Position numbers and translations under genes: made by a program. DNA of 64,000 nucleotides from Erythrophleum ivorense (Eukaryota > Streptophyta > Magnoliopsida > Fabales > Fabaceae): the NCBI GenBank assembly GCA_026724425.1, contig JAIUCV010000090.1, positions 3,038,001 to 3,102,000 of the forward strand, in the 5' to 3' direction. The notes under the pieces were generated by a model. The model was not told the DNA's origin, did no database searches, and saw only the letters and a program-made list of their open reading frames with translations. Below are positions 1 through 13,312 of this stretch, in pieces. Each line of letters opens with the position of its first letter. Within the stretch, counting starts at the first letter, position 1.

Positions 1-3000
1 ATTGGGACTCCTTACTGCTTATGTTTCTCTTAGGATGGTAGCTTTGATGTTCCTCTTAAGGAATGAGAATCATGTCACACATGTTGCTCCTCATAGTCCC
101 GTGGAGAACCTAATGCATGTTTTGCTAAGTATGGGTCCGTCTTGATCATTACATACACTACAAGTATGTTTCTACATTGTGTGGAGGCATAGAGCTACGA
201 TTGGGACTCCTTACTACTTATGTTTCTCTCAGGATGGTAGCTTTGATGTTCCTCTCAAGGAATGAGAATCATGTCACACATGTTGCTCCTCATAGTCCCG
301 TGGAGAACCTAATGCATGTTTGGCTAAGTATGGGTCCGTCTTGATCATTACATACACTACAAGTATGTTTCTACATTGTGTGGAGGCATAAAGCTACGAT
401 TGGGACTCCTTACTACTTATGTTTCTCTCAGAATGGTAGCTTTGATGTTCCTCTCAAGGAATAAGAATCATGTCACACATGTTGCTCCTCATAGTCCCGT
501 GGAGAAGCTAATGCTGTTTGGCTAAGTATGGGTCTGTCTTGATCATTACATACACTACAAGTATGTTTCTACATTGTGTGGAGGCATAGAGCTACGATTG
601 GGACTCCTTACTACTTATGTTTCTCTCAGGATGGTAGCTTTGATGTTCCTCTCAAGGAATAAGAATCATGTCACACATGTTGCTCCTCATAGTCCCGTGG
701 AGAAGCTAATGCTGTTTGGCTAAGTATGGGTCTTTCTTGATCATTACATACACTACAAGTATGTTTCTACATTGTGTGGAGGCATAGTGCTACGATTGGG
801 ACTCCTTACTACTTATGTTTCTCTCAGGATGGTAGCTTTGATGTTCCTCTCAAGGAATGAGAATCATATCACACATGTTGCTCCTCCTAGTCCCGTGGAG
901 AATCTAATGCATGTTTGGCTAAGTATGGGTCCGTCTTGATCATTACATAGACTACAAGTATGTTTCTACATTGTGTGGGGGCATAGAGCTACGATTGGGA
1001 CTCCTTACTACTTATGTTTCTCTCAGGATGGTGCTTTGATGTTCCTCTCAAGGAATGAGAATCATGTCACACATGTTGCTCCTCATAGTCTCGTGGAGAA
1101 CCAAATGCATGTTTGGCTAAGTATGGGTCCGTCTTGATCATTACATACACTACAAGTATGTTTCTACATTGTGTGGAGGCATAGAGCTACGATTGGGACT
1201 CCTTACTGCTTATGTTTCTCTTAGGATGGTAGCTTTGATGTTCCTCTCAAGGAATGAGAATCATGTCACACATGTTGCTCCTCATAGTCCCGTGGAGAAC
1301 CTAATGCATGTTTTGCTAAGTATGGGTCCGTCTTGATCATTACATACACTACAAGTATGTTTCTACATTGTGTGGAGGCATAGAGCTACGATTGGGACTC
1401 CTTACTACTTATGTTTCTCTCAGGATGGTAGCTTTGATGTTCCTCTCAAGGAATGAGAATCATGTCACACATGTTGCTCCTCATAGTCTCGTGGAGAACC
1501 TAATGCATGTTTGGCTAAGTATGAGTCCGTCTTGATCATTACATACACTACAAGTATGTTTCTACATTGTGTGGAGGCATAGAGCTACGATTGGGACTCC
1601 TTACTGCTTATGTTTCTCTTAGGATGGTAGCATTGATGTTCCTCTCAAGGAATGAGAATCATGTCACACATGTTGCTCCTCATAGTCCCGTGGAGAACCT
1701 AATGCATGTTTTGCTAAGTATGGGTCCGTCTTGATCATTACATACACTACAAGTATGTTTCTACATTGTGTGGAGGCATAGAGCTACGATTGGGACTCCT
1801 TACTACTTATGTTTCTCTCAGGATGGTAGCTTTGATGTTCCTCTCAAGGAATGAGAATCATGTCACACATGTTGCTCCTCATAGTCCCGTGGAGAACCTA
1901 ATGCATGTTTGGCTAAGTATGGGTCCGTCTTGATCATTACATACACTACAAGTATGTTTCTACATTGTGTGGAGGCATAAAGCTACGATTGGGACTCCTT
2001 ACTACTTATGTTTCTCTCAGGATGGTAGCTTTGATGTTCCTCTCAAGGAATAAGAATCTTGTCACACATGTTGCTCCTCATAGTCCCGTGGAGAAGCTAA
2101 TGCTGTTTGGCTAAGTATGGGTCTGTCTTGATCATTACATACACTACAAGTATGTTTCTACATTGTGTGGAGGCATAGAGCTACGATTGGGACTCCTTAC
2201 TACTTATGTTTCTCTCAGGATGGTAGCTTTGATGTTCCTCTCAAGGAATAAGAATCATGTCACACATGTTGCTCCTCATAGGCCCGTGGAGAAGCTAATG
2301 CTGTTTGGCTAAGTATGGGTCTTTCTTGATCATTACATACACTACAAGTATGTTTCTACATTGTGTGGAGGCATAGAGCTACGATTGGGACTCCTTACTA
2401 CTTATGTTTCTCTCAGGATGGTAGCTTTGATGTTCCTCTCAAGGAATGAGAATCATATCACACATGTTGCTCCTCCTAGTCCCGTGGAGAATCTAATGCA
2501 TGTTTGGCTAAGTATGGGTCCGTCTTGATCATTACATAGACTACAAGTATGTTTCTACATTGTGTGGGGGCATAGAGCTACGATTGGGACTCCTTACTAC
2601 TTATGTTTCTCTCAGGATGGTGCTTTGATGTTCCTCTCAAGGAATGAGAATCATGTCACACATGTTGCTCCTCATAGTCTCGTGGAGAACCAAATGCATG
2701 TTTGGCTAAGTATGGGTCCGTCTTGATCATTACATACACTACAAGTATGTTTCTACATTGTGTGGAGGCATAGAGCTACGATTGGGACTCCTTACTGCTT
2801 ATGTTTCTCTTAGGATGGTAGCTTTGATGTTCCTCTCAAGGAATGAGAATCATGTCACACATGTTGCTCCTCATAGTCCCGTGGAGAACCTAATGCATGT
2901 TTTGCTAAGTATGGGTCCGTCTTGATCATTACATACACTACAAGTATGTTTCTACATTGTGTGGAGGCATAGAGCTACGATTGGGACTCCTTACTACTTA

Positions 3001-3178
3001 TGTTTCTCTCAGGATGGTAGCTTTGATGTTCCTCTCAAGGAATGAGAATCATGTCACACATGTTGCTCCTCATAGTCCCGTGGAGAACCTAATGCATGTT
3101 TGGCTAAGTATGGGTCCGTCTTGATTATTACATAAACTACAAGTATGTTTTTTCATTGTGTGGAGGCATAGAGCTACG
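1..3178 (+). repeat. 8-mer higher-order unit, two tandem copies (1,589 bp each)
   Basis: Copies 1-1589 and 1590-3178 share rare variants at a constant offset of 1,589 bp (eight monomers, three of them 198 bp). The A-less ggtgcttt variant sits at 1030 and 2619, and accaaatg at 1100 and 2689. The aataag plus atgctgttt pair of monomers also recurs. The copies differ at scattered bases: 'agcattg' at 1629 is only in the second, and gtatgagtcc near 1520 is only in the first. Both copies recur as a block at 13313-16490. Confidence 0.85.
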
Positions 3179-3683
3179 ATTGGGACTCCTTACTGCTTAT
3201 GTTTCTCTCAGTATGGTAGCTTCGATGTTCCTCTCAAGGAATGAGAATCATGTCACACATGTTGCTCCTCATAGTCCCGTGGAGAACCTAATGCATGTTT
3301 GGCTAAGTATGGGTCCGTCTTGATCATTACATACACTACAAGTATGTTTCTACATTGTGTGGAGGCATAAAGCTACGATTGGGACTCCTTACTACTTATG
3401 TTTCTCTCAGGATGGTAGCTTTGATGTTCCTCTCAAGGAATAAGAATCATGTCACACATGTTGCTCCTCATAGTCCCGTGGAGAACCTAATGCTGTTTGG
3501 CTAAGTATGGGTCTGTCTTGATCATTACATACACTACAAGTATGTTTCTACATTGTGTGGAGGCATAGAGCTACGATTGGGACTCCTTACTGCTTATGTT
3601 TCTCTCAGTATGGTAGCTTCGATGTTCTTCTCAAGGAATGAGAATCATGTGACACATGTTGCTCCTCATAGTCCCGTGGAGAA
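3179..3683 (+). repeat. Junction monomers between the 8-mer block and the 4,968-bp block
   Basis: About two and a half monomers follow the second 8-mer copy. Up to about 3590 the sequence still matches the distant block at 13313-16902. The monomer starting at 3575 then carries a different haplotype (cagtatgg, gcttcgatg and a private gtgacac), so a recombination joint lies within it. No non-satellite sequence is present. Confidence 0.7.
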
Positions 3684-6357
3684 CCTAATGCATGTTTGGC
3701 TAAGTATGGGTCCGTCTTGATCATTACATACACTACAAGTATATTTCTACATTGTGTGGAGGCATAGAGCTACGATTGGGACTCCTTACTACTTATGTTT
3801 CTCTCAGGATGGTAGCTTTGATGTTCCTCTCAAGGAATGATAATCATGTCATACATGTTGCTCCTCATAGTCCCGTGGAGAACCTAATGCATGTTTGGCT
3901 AAGTATGGGTCCGTCTTGATCATTACATAGACTACAAGTATGTTTCTACATTGTGTGGGGGCATAGAGCTACGATTGGGACTCCTTACTACTTATGTTTC
4001 TCTCAGGATGGTGCTTTGATGTTCCTCTCAAGGAATGAGAATCATGTCACACATGTTGCTCCTCATAGTCTCGTGGAGAACCTAATGCATGTTTGGCTAA
4101 GTATGGGTCCGTCTTGATCATTACATACACTACAAGTATGTTTCTACATTGTGTGGAGGCATAAAGCTACGATTGGGACTCCTTACTACTTATGTTTCTC
4201 TCAGGATGGTAGCTTTGATGTTCCTCTCAAGGAATGAGAATCATGTCACACATGTTGCTCCTCATAGTCTCGTGGAGAACCTAATGCATGTTTGGCTAAG
4301 TATGGGTCCGTCTTGATCATTACATACACTACAAGTATGTTTCTACATTGTGTGGAGGCATAGAGCTACGATTGGGACTCCTTACTACTTATGTTTCTCT
4401 CAGGATGGTGCTTTGATGTTCCTCTCAAGGAATGAGAATCATGTCACACATGTTGCTCCTCATAGTCTCGTGGAGAACCTAATGCATGTTTGGCTAAGTA
4501 TGGGCCCGTCTTGATCATTACATACACTACAAGTATGTTTCTACATTGTGTGGAGGCATAGAGCTACGATTGGGACTCCTTACTGCTTATGTTTCTCTTA
4601 GGATGGTAGCTTTGATGTTCCTCTCAAGGAATGAGAATCATGTCACACATGTTGCTCCTCATAGTCCCGTGGAGAACCTAATGCATGTTTTGCTAAGTAT
4701 GGGTCCGTCTTGATCATTACATACACTACAAGTATGTTTCTACATTGTGTGGAGGCATAGAGCTACGATTGGGACTCCTTACTACTTATGTTTCTCTCAG
4801 GATGGTAGCTTTGATGTTCCTCTCAAGGAATGAGAATCATGTCACACATGTTGCTCCTCATAGTCCCGTGGAGAACCTGATGCATGTTTGGCTAAGTATG
4901 GGTCCGTCTTGATTATTACATACACTACAAGTATGTTTTTACATTGTGTGGAGGCATAGAGCTACGATTGGGACTCCTTACTGCTTATGTTTCTCTCAGT
5001 ATGGTAGCTTCGATGTTCTTCTCAAGGAATGAGAATCATGTCACACATGTTGCTCCTCATAGTCCCGTGGAGAACCTAATGCATGTTTGGCTAAGTATGG
5101 GTCCGTCTTGATCATTACATAGACTACAAGTATGTTTCTACATTGTGTGGGGGCATAGAGCTACGATTGGGACTCCTTACTACTTATGTTTCTATCAGGA
5201 TGGTAGCTTTGATGTTCCTCTCAAGGAATAAGAATCATGTCACACATGTTGCTCCTCATAGTCCCGTGGAGAAGCTAATGCATGTTTGGCTAAGTATGGG
5301 TCCGTCTTGATCATTACATACACTACAAGTATGTTTCTACATTGTGTGGAGGCATAAAGCTACGATTGGGACTCCTTACTACTTATGTTTCTCTCAGGAT
5401 GGTAGCTTTGATGTTCCTCTCAAGGAATAAGAATCAGGTCACACATGTTGCTCCTCATAGTCCCGTGGAGAAGCTAATGCTGTTTGGCTAAGTATGGGTC
5501 TGTCTTGATCATTACATACACTACAAGTATGTTTCTACATTGTGTGGAGGCATAGAGCTACGATTGGGACTCCTTACTACTTATGTTTCTCTCAGGATGG
5601 TAGCTTTGATGTTCCTCTCAAGGAATGAGAATCATATCACACATGTTGCTCTTCCTAGTCCCGTGGAGAATCTAATGCATGTTTGGCTAAGTATGGGTCC
5701 GTCTTGATCATTACATACACTACAAGTATGTTTCTACATTGTGGGGAGGCATAGAGCTACGATTGGGACTCCTTACTACTTATGTTTCTCTCAGGATGGT
5801 AGCTTTGATGTTCCTCTCAAGGAATGATAATCATGTCATACATGTTGCTCCTCATAGTCCCGTGGAGAACCTAATGCATGTTTGGCTAAGTATGGGTCCG
5901 TCTTGATCATTACATAGACTACAAGTATGTTTCTACATTGTGTGGGGGCATAGAGCTACGATTGGGACTCCTTACTACTTATGTTTCTATCAGGATGGTG
6001 CTTTGATGTTCCTCTCAAGGAATGAGAATCATGTCACACATGTTGCTCCTCATAGTCTCGTGGAGAACCTAATGCATGTTTGGCTAAGTATGGGTCCGTC
6101 TTGATCATTACATACACTACAAGTATGTTTCTACATTGTGTGGAGGCATAGAGCTACGATTGGGACTCCTTACTGCTTATGTTTCTCTTAGGATGGTAGC
6201 TTTGATGTTCCTCTTAAGGAATGAGAATCATGTCACACATGTTGCTCCTCATAGTCCCGTGGAGAACCTAATGCATGTTTTGCTAAGTATGGGTCCGTCT
6301 TGATCATTACATACACTACAAGTATGTTTCTACATTGTGTGGAGGCATAGAGCTACG

Positions 6358-6556
6358 ATTGGGACTCCTTACTACTTATGTTTCTCTCAGGATGGTAGCT
6401 TTGATGTTCCTCTCAAGGAATGAGAATCATGTCACACATGTTGCTCCTCATAGTCCCGTGGAGAACCTAATGCATGTTTGGCTAAGTATGGGTCCGTCTT
6501 GATCATTACATACACTACAAGTATGTTTCTACATTGTGTGGAGGCATAGAGCTACG
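6358..6556 (+). repeat. Reference consensus monomer (199 bp)
   Basis: This monomer carries the majority base at every position I tracked and is used here as the numbering reference. It has 85 G or C in 199 bases and three CpG sites (positions 100-101, 138-139, 198-199). It also has palindromic 6-mers TGATCA (143-148), ATGCAT (114-119) and ACATGT (79-84). The length is 3 x 66 + 1, so any reading frame shifts at each monomer boundary and stops accumulate. There is no long open frame in a consensus array. I chose the start base by convention; the true biological phase of the repeat is unknown. Confidence 0.95.
6508..6526. other. Short dyad in each monomer (reference copy)
   Basis: Monomer positions 151-169 read ACATAC-ACTACAA-GTATGT, a perfect 6-bp inverted repeat around a 7-base spacer. 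It is present in most monomers. The recurring C-to-G change at position 156 (tacatagactac) breaks one arm, and it does so in whole sub-families, including the monomers that follow type G. Just upstream, TGATCA at 6500-6505 is a second small palindrome. Whether either forms a structure or binds a protein cannot be told from sequence. Confidence 0.6.
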
Positions 6557-8651
6557 ATTGGGACTCCTTACTACTTATGTTTCTCTCAGGATGGTGCTTT
6601 GATGTTCCTCTCAAGGAATGAGAATCATGTCACACATGTTGCTCCTCATAGTCTCGTGGAGAACCTAATGCATGTTTGGCTAAGTATGGGCCCGTCTTGA
6701 TCATTACATACACTACAAGTATGTTTCTACATTGTGTGGAGGCATAGAGCTACGATTCGGACTCCTTACTGCTTATGTTTCTCTTAGGATGGTAGCTTTG
6801 ATGTTCCTCTCAAGGAATGAGAATCATGTCACACATGTTGCTCCTCATAGTCCCGTGGAGAACCTAATGCATGTTTTGCTAAGTATGGGTCCGTCTTGAT
6901 CATTACATACACTACAAGTATGTTTCTACATTGTGTGGAGGCATAGAGCTACGATTGGGACTCCTTACTACTTATGTTTCTCTCAGGATGGTAGCTTTGA
7001 TGTTCCTCTCAAGGAATGAGAATCATGTCACACATGTTGCTCCTCATAGTCCCGTGGAGAACCTGATGCATGTTTGGCTAAGTATGGGTCCGTCTTGATT
7101 ATTACATACACTACAAGTATGTTTTTACATTGTGTGGAGGCATAGAGCTACGATTGGGACTCCTTACTGCTTATGTTTCTCTCAGTATGGTAGCTTTGAT
7201 GTTCCTCTCAAGGAATAAGAATCATGTCACACATGTTGCTCCTCATAGTCCCGTGGAGAACCTAATGCATGTTTGGCTAAGTATGGGTCCGTCTTGATCA
7301 TTACATACACTACAAGTATGTTTCTACATTGTGTGGAGGCATAGAGCTACGATTGGGACTCCTTACTACTTATGTTTCTCTCAGGATGGTGCTTTGATGT
7401 TCCTCTCAAGGAATGAGAATCATGTCACACATGTTGCTCCTCATAGTCTCGTGGAGAACCTAATGCATGTTTGGCTAAGTATGGGCCCGTCTTGATCATT
7501 ACATACACTACAAGTATGTTTCTACATTGTGTGGAGGCATAGAGCTACGATTCGGACTCCTTACTGCTTATGTTTCTCTTAGGATGGTAGCTTTGATGTT
7601 CCTCTCAAGGAATGAGAATCATGTCACACATGTTGCTCCTCATAGTCCCGTGGAGAACCTAATGCATGTTTTGCTAAGTATGGGTCCGTCTTGATCATTA
7701 CATACACTACAAGTATGTTTCTACATTGTGTGGAGGCATAGAGCTACGATTGGGACTCCTTACTACTTATGTTTCTCTCAGGATGGTAGCTTTGATGTTC
7801 CTCTCAAGGAATGAGAATCATGTCACACATGTTGCTCCTCATAGTCCCGTGGAGAACCTGATGCATGTTTGGCTAAGTATGGGTCCGTCTTGATTATTAC
7901 ATACACTACAAGTATGTTTTTACATTGTGTGGAGGCATAGAGCTACGATTGGGACTCCTTACTGCTTATGTTTCTCTCAGTATGGTAGCTTCGATGTTCT
8001 TCTCAAGGAATGAGAATCATGTCACACATGTTGCTCCTCATAGTCCCGTGGAGAACCTAATGCATGTTTGGCTAAGTATGGGTCCGTCTTGATCATTACA
8101 TAGACTACAAGTATGTTTCTACATTGTGTGGGGGCATAGAGCTACGATTGGGACTCCTTACTACTTATGTTTCTATCAGGATGGTAGCTTTGATGTTCCT
8201 CTCAAGGAATAAGAATCATGTCACACATGTTGCTCCTCATAGTCCCGTGGAGAAGCTAATGCATGTTTGGCTAAGTATGGGTCCGTCTTGATCATTACAT
8301 ACACTACAAGTATGTTTCTACATTGTGTGGAGGCATAAAGCTACGATTGGGACTCCTTACTACTTATGTTTCTCTCAGGATGGTAGCTTTGATGTTCCTC
8401 TCAAGGAATAAGAATCAGGTCACACATGTTGCTCCTCATAGTCCCGTGGAGAAGCTAATGCTGTTTGGCTAAGTATGGGTCTGTCTTGATCATTACATAC
8501 ACTACAAGTATGTTTCTACATTGTGTGGAGGCATAGAGCTACGATTGGGACTCCTTACTACTTATGTTTCTCTCAGGATGGTAGCTTTGATGTTCCTCTC
8601 AAGGAATGAGAATCATATCACACATGTTGCTCCTCCTAGTCCCGTGGAGAA

Positions 8652-11600
8652 TCTAATGCATGTTTGGCTAAGTATGGGTCCGTCTTGATCATTACATACA
8701 CTACAAGTATATTTCTACATTGTGTGGAGGCATAGAGCTACGATTGGGACTCCTTACTACTTATGTTTCTCTCAGGATGGTAGCTTTGATGTTCCTCTCA
8801 AGGAATGATAATCATGTCATACATGTTGCTCCTCATAGTCCCGTGGAGAACCTAATGCATGTTTGGCTAAGTATGGGTCCGTCTTGATCATTACATAGAC
8901 TACAAGTATGTTTCTACATTGTGTGGGGGCATAGAGCTACGATTGGGACTCCTTACTACTTATGTTTCTCTCAGGATGGTGCTTTGATGTTCCTCTCAAG
9001 GAATGAGAATCATGTCACACATGTTGCTCCTCATAGTCTCGTGGAGAACCTAATGCATGTTTGGCTAAGTATGGGTCCGTCTTGATCATTACATACACTA
9101 CAAGTATGTTTCTACATTGTGTGGAGGCATAAAGCTACGATTGGGACTCCTTACTACTTATGTTTCTCTCAGGATGGTAGCTTTGATGTTCCTCTCAAGG
9201 AATGAGAATCATGTCACACATGTTGCTCCTCATAGTCTCGTGGAGAACCTAATGCATGTTTGGCTAAGTATGGGTCCGTCTTGATCATTACATACACTAC
9301 AAGTATGTTTCTACATTGTGTGGAGGCATAGAGCTACGATTGGGACTCCTTACTACTTATGTTTCTCTCAGGATGGTGCTTTGATGTTCCTCTCAAGGAA
9401 TGAGAATCATGTCACACATGTTGCTCCTCATAGTCTCGTGGAGAACCTAATGCATGTTTGGCTAAGTATGGGCCCGTCTTGATCATTACATACACTACAA
9501 GTATGTTTCTACATTGTGTGGAGGCATAGAGCTACGATTGGGACTCCTTACTGCTTATGTTTCTCTTAGGATGGTAGCTTTGATGTTCCTCTCAAGGAAT
9601 GAGAATCATGTCACACATGTTGCTCCTCATAGTCCCGTGGAGAACCTAATGCATGTTTTGCTAAGTATGGGTCCGTCTTGATCATTACATACACTACAAG
9701 TATGTTTCTACATTGTGTGGAGGCATAGAGCTACGATTGGGACTCCTTACTACTTATGTTTCTCTCAGGATGGTAGCTTTGATGTTCCTCTCAAGGAATG
9801 AGAATCATGTCACACATGTTGCTCCTCATAGTCCCGTGGAGAACCTGATGCATGTTTGGCTAAGTATGGGTCCGTCTTGATTATTACATACACTACAAGT
9901 ATGTTTTTACATTGTGTGGAGGCATAGAGCTACGATTGGGACTCCTTACTGCTTATGTTTCTCTCAGTATGGTAGCTTCGATGTTCTTCTCAAGGAATGA
10001 GAATCATGTCACACATGTTGCTCCTCATAGTCCCGTGGAGAACCTAATGCATGTTTGGCTAAGTATGGGTCCGTCTTGATCATTACATAGACTACAAGTA
10101 TGTTTCTACATTGTGTGGGGGCATAGAGCTACGATTGGGACTCCTTACTACTTATGTTTCTATCAGGATGGTAGCTTTGATGTTCCTCTCAAGGAATAAG
10201 AATCATGTCACACATGTTGCTCCTCATAGTCCCGTGGAGAAGCTAATGCATGTTTGGCTAAGTATGGGTCCGTCTTGATCATTACATACACTACAAGTAT
10301 GTTTCTACATTGTGTGGAGGCATAAAGCTACGATTGGGACTCCTTACTACTTATGTTTCTCTCAGGATGGTAGCTTTGATGTTCCTCTCAAGGAATAAGA
10401 ATCAGGTCACACATGTTGCTCCTCATAGTCCCGTGGAGAAGCTAATGCTGTTTGGCTAAGTATGGGTCTGTCTTGATCATTACATACACTACAAGTATGT
10501 TTCTACATTGTGTGGAGGCATAGAGCTACGATTGGGACTCCTTACTACTTATGTTTCTCTCAGGATGGTAGCTTTGATGTTCCTCTCAAGGAATGAGAAT
10601 CATATCACACATGTTGCTCTTCCTAGTCCCGTGGAGAATCTAATGCATGTTTGGCTAAGTATGGGTCCGTCTTGATCATTACATACACTACAAGTATGTT
10701 TCTACATTGTGGGGAGGCATAGAGCTACGATTGGGACTCCTTACTACTTATGTTTCTCTCAGGATGGTAGCTTTGATGTTCCTCTCAAGGAATGATAATC
10801 ATGTCATACATGTTGCTCCTCATAGTCCCGTGGAGAACCTAATGCATGTTTGGCTAAGTATGGGTCCGTCTTGATCATTACATAGACTACAAGTATGTTT
10901 CTACATTGTGTGGGGGCATAGAGCTACGATTGGGACTCCTTACTACTTATGTTTCTATCAGGATGGTGCTTTGATGTTCCTCTCAAGGAATGAGAATCAT
11001 GTCACACATGTTGCTCCTCATAGTCTCGTGGAGAACCTAATGCATGTTTGGCTAAGTATGGGTCCGTCTTGATCATTACATACACTACAAGTATGTTTCT
11101 ACATTGTGTGGAGGCATAGAGCTACGATTGGGACTCCTTACTGCTTATGTTTCTCTTAGGATGGTAGCTTTGATGTTCCTCTTAAGGAATGAGAATCATG
11201 TCACACATGTTGCTCCTCATAGTCCCGTGGAGAACCTAATGCATGTTTTGCTAAGTATGGGTCCGTCTTGATCATTACATACACTACAAGTATGTTTCTA
11301 CATTGTGTGGAGGCATAGAGCTACGATTGGGACTCCTTACTACTTATGTTTCTCTCAGGATGGTAGCTTTGATGTTCCTCTCAAGGAATGAGAATCATGT
11401 CACACATGTTGCTCCTCATAGTCCCGTGGAGAACCTAATGCATGTTTGGCTAAGTATGGGTCCGTCTTGATCATTACATACACTACAAGTATGTTTCTAC
11501 ATTGTGTGGAGGCATAGAGCTACGATTGGGACTCCTTACTACTTATGTTTCTCTCAGGATGGTGCTTTGATGTTCCTCTCAAGGAATGAGAATCATGTCA

Positions 11601-13312
11601 CACATGTTGCTCCTCATAGTCTCGTGGAGAACCTAATGCATGTTTGGCTAAGTATGGGCCCGTCTTGATCATTACATACACTACAAGTATGTTTCTACAT
11701 TGTGTGGAGGCATAGAGCTACGATTCGGACTCCTTACTGCTTATGTTTCTCTTAGGATGGTAGCTTTGATGTTCCTCTCAAGGAATGAGAATCATGTCAC
11801 ACATGTTGCTCCTCATAGTCCCGTGGAGAACCTAATGCATGTTTTGCTAAGTATGGGTCCGTCTTGATCATTACATACACTACAAGTATGTTTCTACATT
11901 GTGTGGAGGCATAGAGCTACGATTGGGACTCCTTACTACTTATGTTTCTCTCAGGATGGTAGCTTTGATGTTCCTCTCAAGGAATGAGAATCATGTCACA
12001 CATGTTGCTCCTCATAGTCCCGTGGAGAACCTGATGCATGTTTGGCTAAGTATGGGTCCGTCTTGATTATTACATACACTACAAGTATGTTTTTACATTG
12101 TGTGGAGGCATAGAGCTACGATTGGGACTCCTTACTGCTTATGTTTCTCTCAGTATGGTAGCTTCGATGTTCTTCTCAAGGAATGAGAATCATGTCACAC
12201 ATGTTGCTCCTCATAGTCCCGTGGAGAACCTAATGCATGTTTGGCTAAGTATGGGTCCGTCTTGATCATTACATAGACTACAAGTATGTTTCTACATTGT
12301 GTGGGGGCATAGAGCTACGATTGGGACTCCTTACTACTTATGTTTCTATCAGGATGGTAGCTTTGATGTTCCTCTCAAGGAATAAGAATCATGTCACACA
12401 TGTTGCTCCTCATAGTCCCGTGGAGAAGCTAATGCATGTTTGGCTAAGTATGGGTCCGTCTTGATCATTACATACACTACAAGTATGTTTCTACATTGTG
12501 TGGAGGCATAAAGCTACGATTGGGACTCCTTACTACTTATGTTTCTCTCAGGATGGTAGCTTTGATGTTCCTCTCAAGGAATAAGAATCAGGTCACACAT
12601 GTTGCTCCTCATAGTCCCGTGGAGAAGCTAATGCTGTTTGGCTAAGTATGGGTCTGTCTTGATCATTACATACACTACAAGTATGTTTCTACATTGTGTG
12701 GAGGCATAGAGCTACGATTGGGACTCCTTACTACTTATGTTTCTCTCAGGATGGTAGCTTTGATGTTCCTCTCAAGGAATGAGAATCATATCACACATGT
12801 TGCTCTTCCTAGTCCCGTGGAGAATCTAATGCATGTTTGGCTAAGTATGGGTCCGTCTTGATCATTACATACACTACAAGTATGTTTCTACATTGTGGGG
12901 AGGCATAGAGCTACGATTGGGACTCCTTACTACTTATGTTTCTCTCAGGATGGTAGCTTTGATGTTCCTCTCAAGGAATGATAATCATGTCATACATGTT
13001 GCTCCTCATAGTCCCGTGGAGAACCTAATGCATGTTTGGCTAAGTATGGGTCCGTCTTGATCATTACATAGACTACAAGTATGTTTCTACATTGTGTGGG
13101 GGCATAGAGCTACGATTGGGACTCCTTACTACTTATGTTTCTATCAGGATGGTGCTTTGATGTTCCTCTCAAGGAATGAGAATCATGTCACACATGTTGC
13201 TCCTCATAGTCTCGTGGAGAACCTAATGCATGTTTGGCTAAGTATGGGTCCGTCTTGATCATTACATACACTACAAGTATGTTTCTACATTGTGTGGAGG
13301 CATAGAGCTACG
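8652..13312 (+). repeat. Higher-order block, second copy with nested 11-mer duplication
   Basis: Bases 8652-12163 match 3684-7195 at offset 4,968. Overlapping this, about 9540-11515 matches 11726-13701 at offset 2,186 bp (11 monomers), shown by gaatcaggtc at 10399 and 12585, the ctcttcctag monomers near 10618 and 12804, and ctcttaagg at 11179 and 13365. The two periodicities interlock instead of dividing evenly, so this is a mosaic and not a regular repeated unit. Confidence 0.78.

Larger units (their letters stand above)
3684..8651 (+). repeat. Higher-order block, first copy (offset 4,968 bp, 25 monomers)
   Basis: Rare variants here recur exactly 4,968 bp downstream: atatttctac at 3741 and 8709, ctcttaagg at 6211 and 11179, attcggac at 6755 and 11723, and gaatcaggtc at 5431 and 10399. 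The match holds from about 3684 to 7195. After that the unit is internally rearranged. The attcgg monomer is repeated 795 bp later at 7550 (four monomers), and a stretch around gaatcaggtc is repeated 2,981 bp later at 8412 (15 monomers). Confidence 0.8.

Noticed and set aside
6358..6556. CENP-B box (TTCG....A..CGGG pattern) in the monomer
   Set aside because: Neither strand of the consensus matches. The nearest piece is cccgtgg on the plus strand, which lacks the required T and the distant CGAA.
6479..6561. RNA polymerase III A and B boxes, suggesting a tRNA or SINE origin
   Set aside because: tggctaagtatgg resembles an A box with one extra base, and gctacgattgg resembles a B box only in part (several mismatches, about 60 bases away). 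There is no tRNA cloverleaf and no poly-A or poly-T end. Too weak to call.
3684..13312. A simple regular 25-mer higher-order repeat across the left domain
   Set aside because: The 4,968-bp offset holds only for about 3.5 kb (3684-7195), and other offsets (795, 2,186, 2,981 bp) interrupt it, so a mosaic describes it better.
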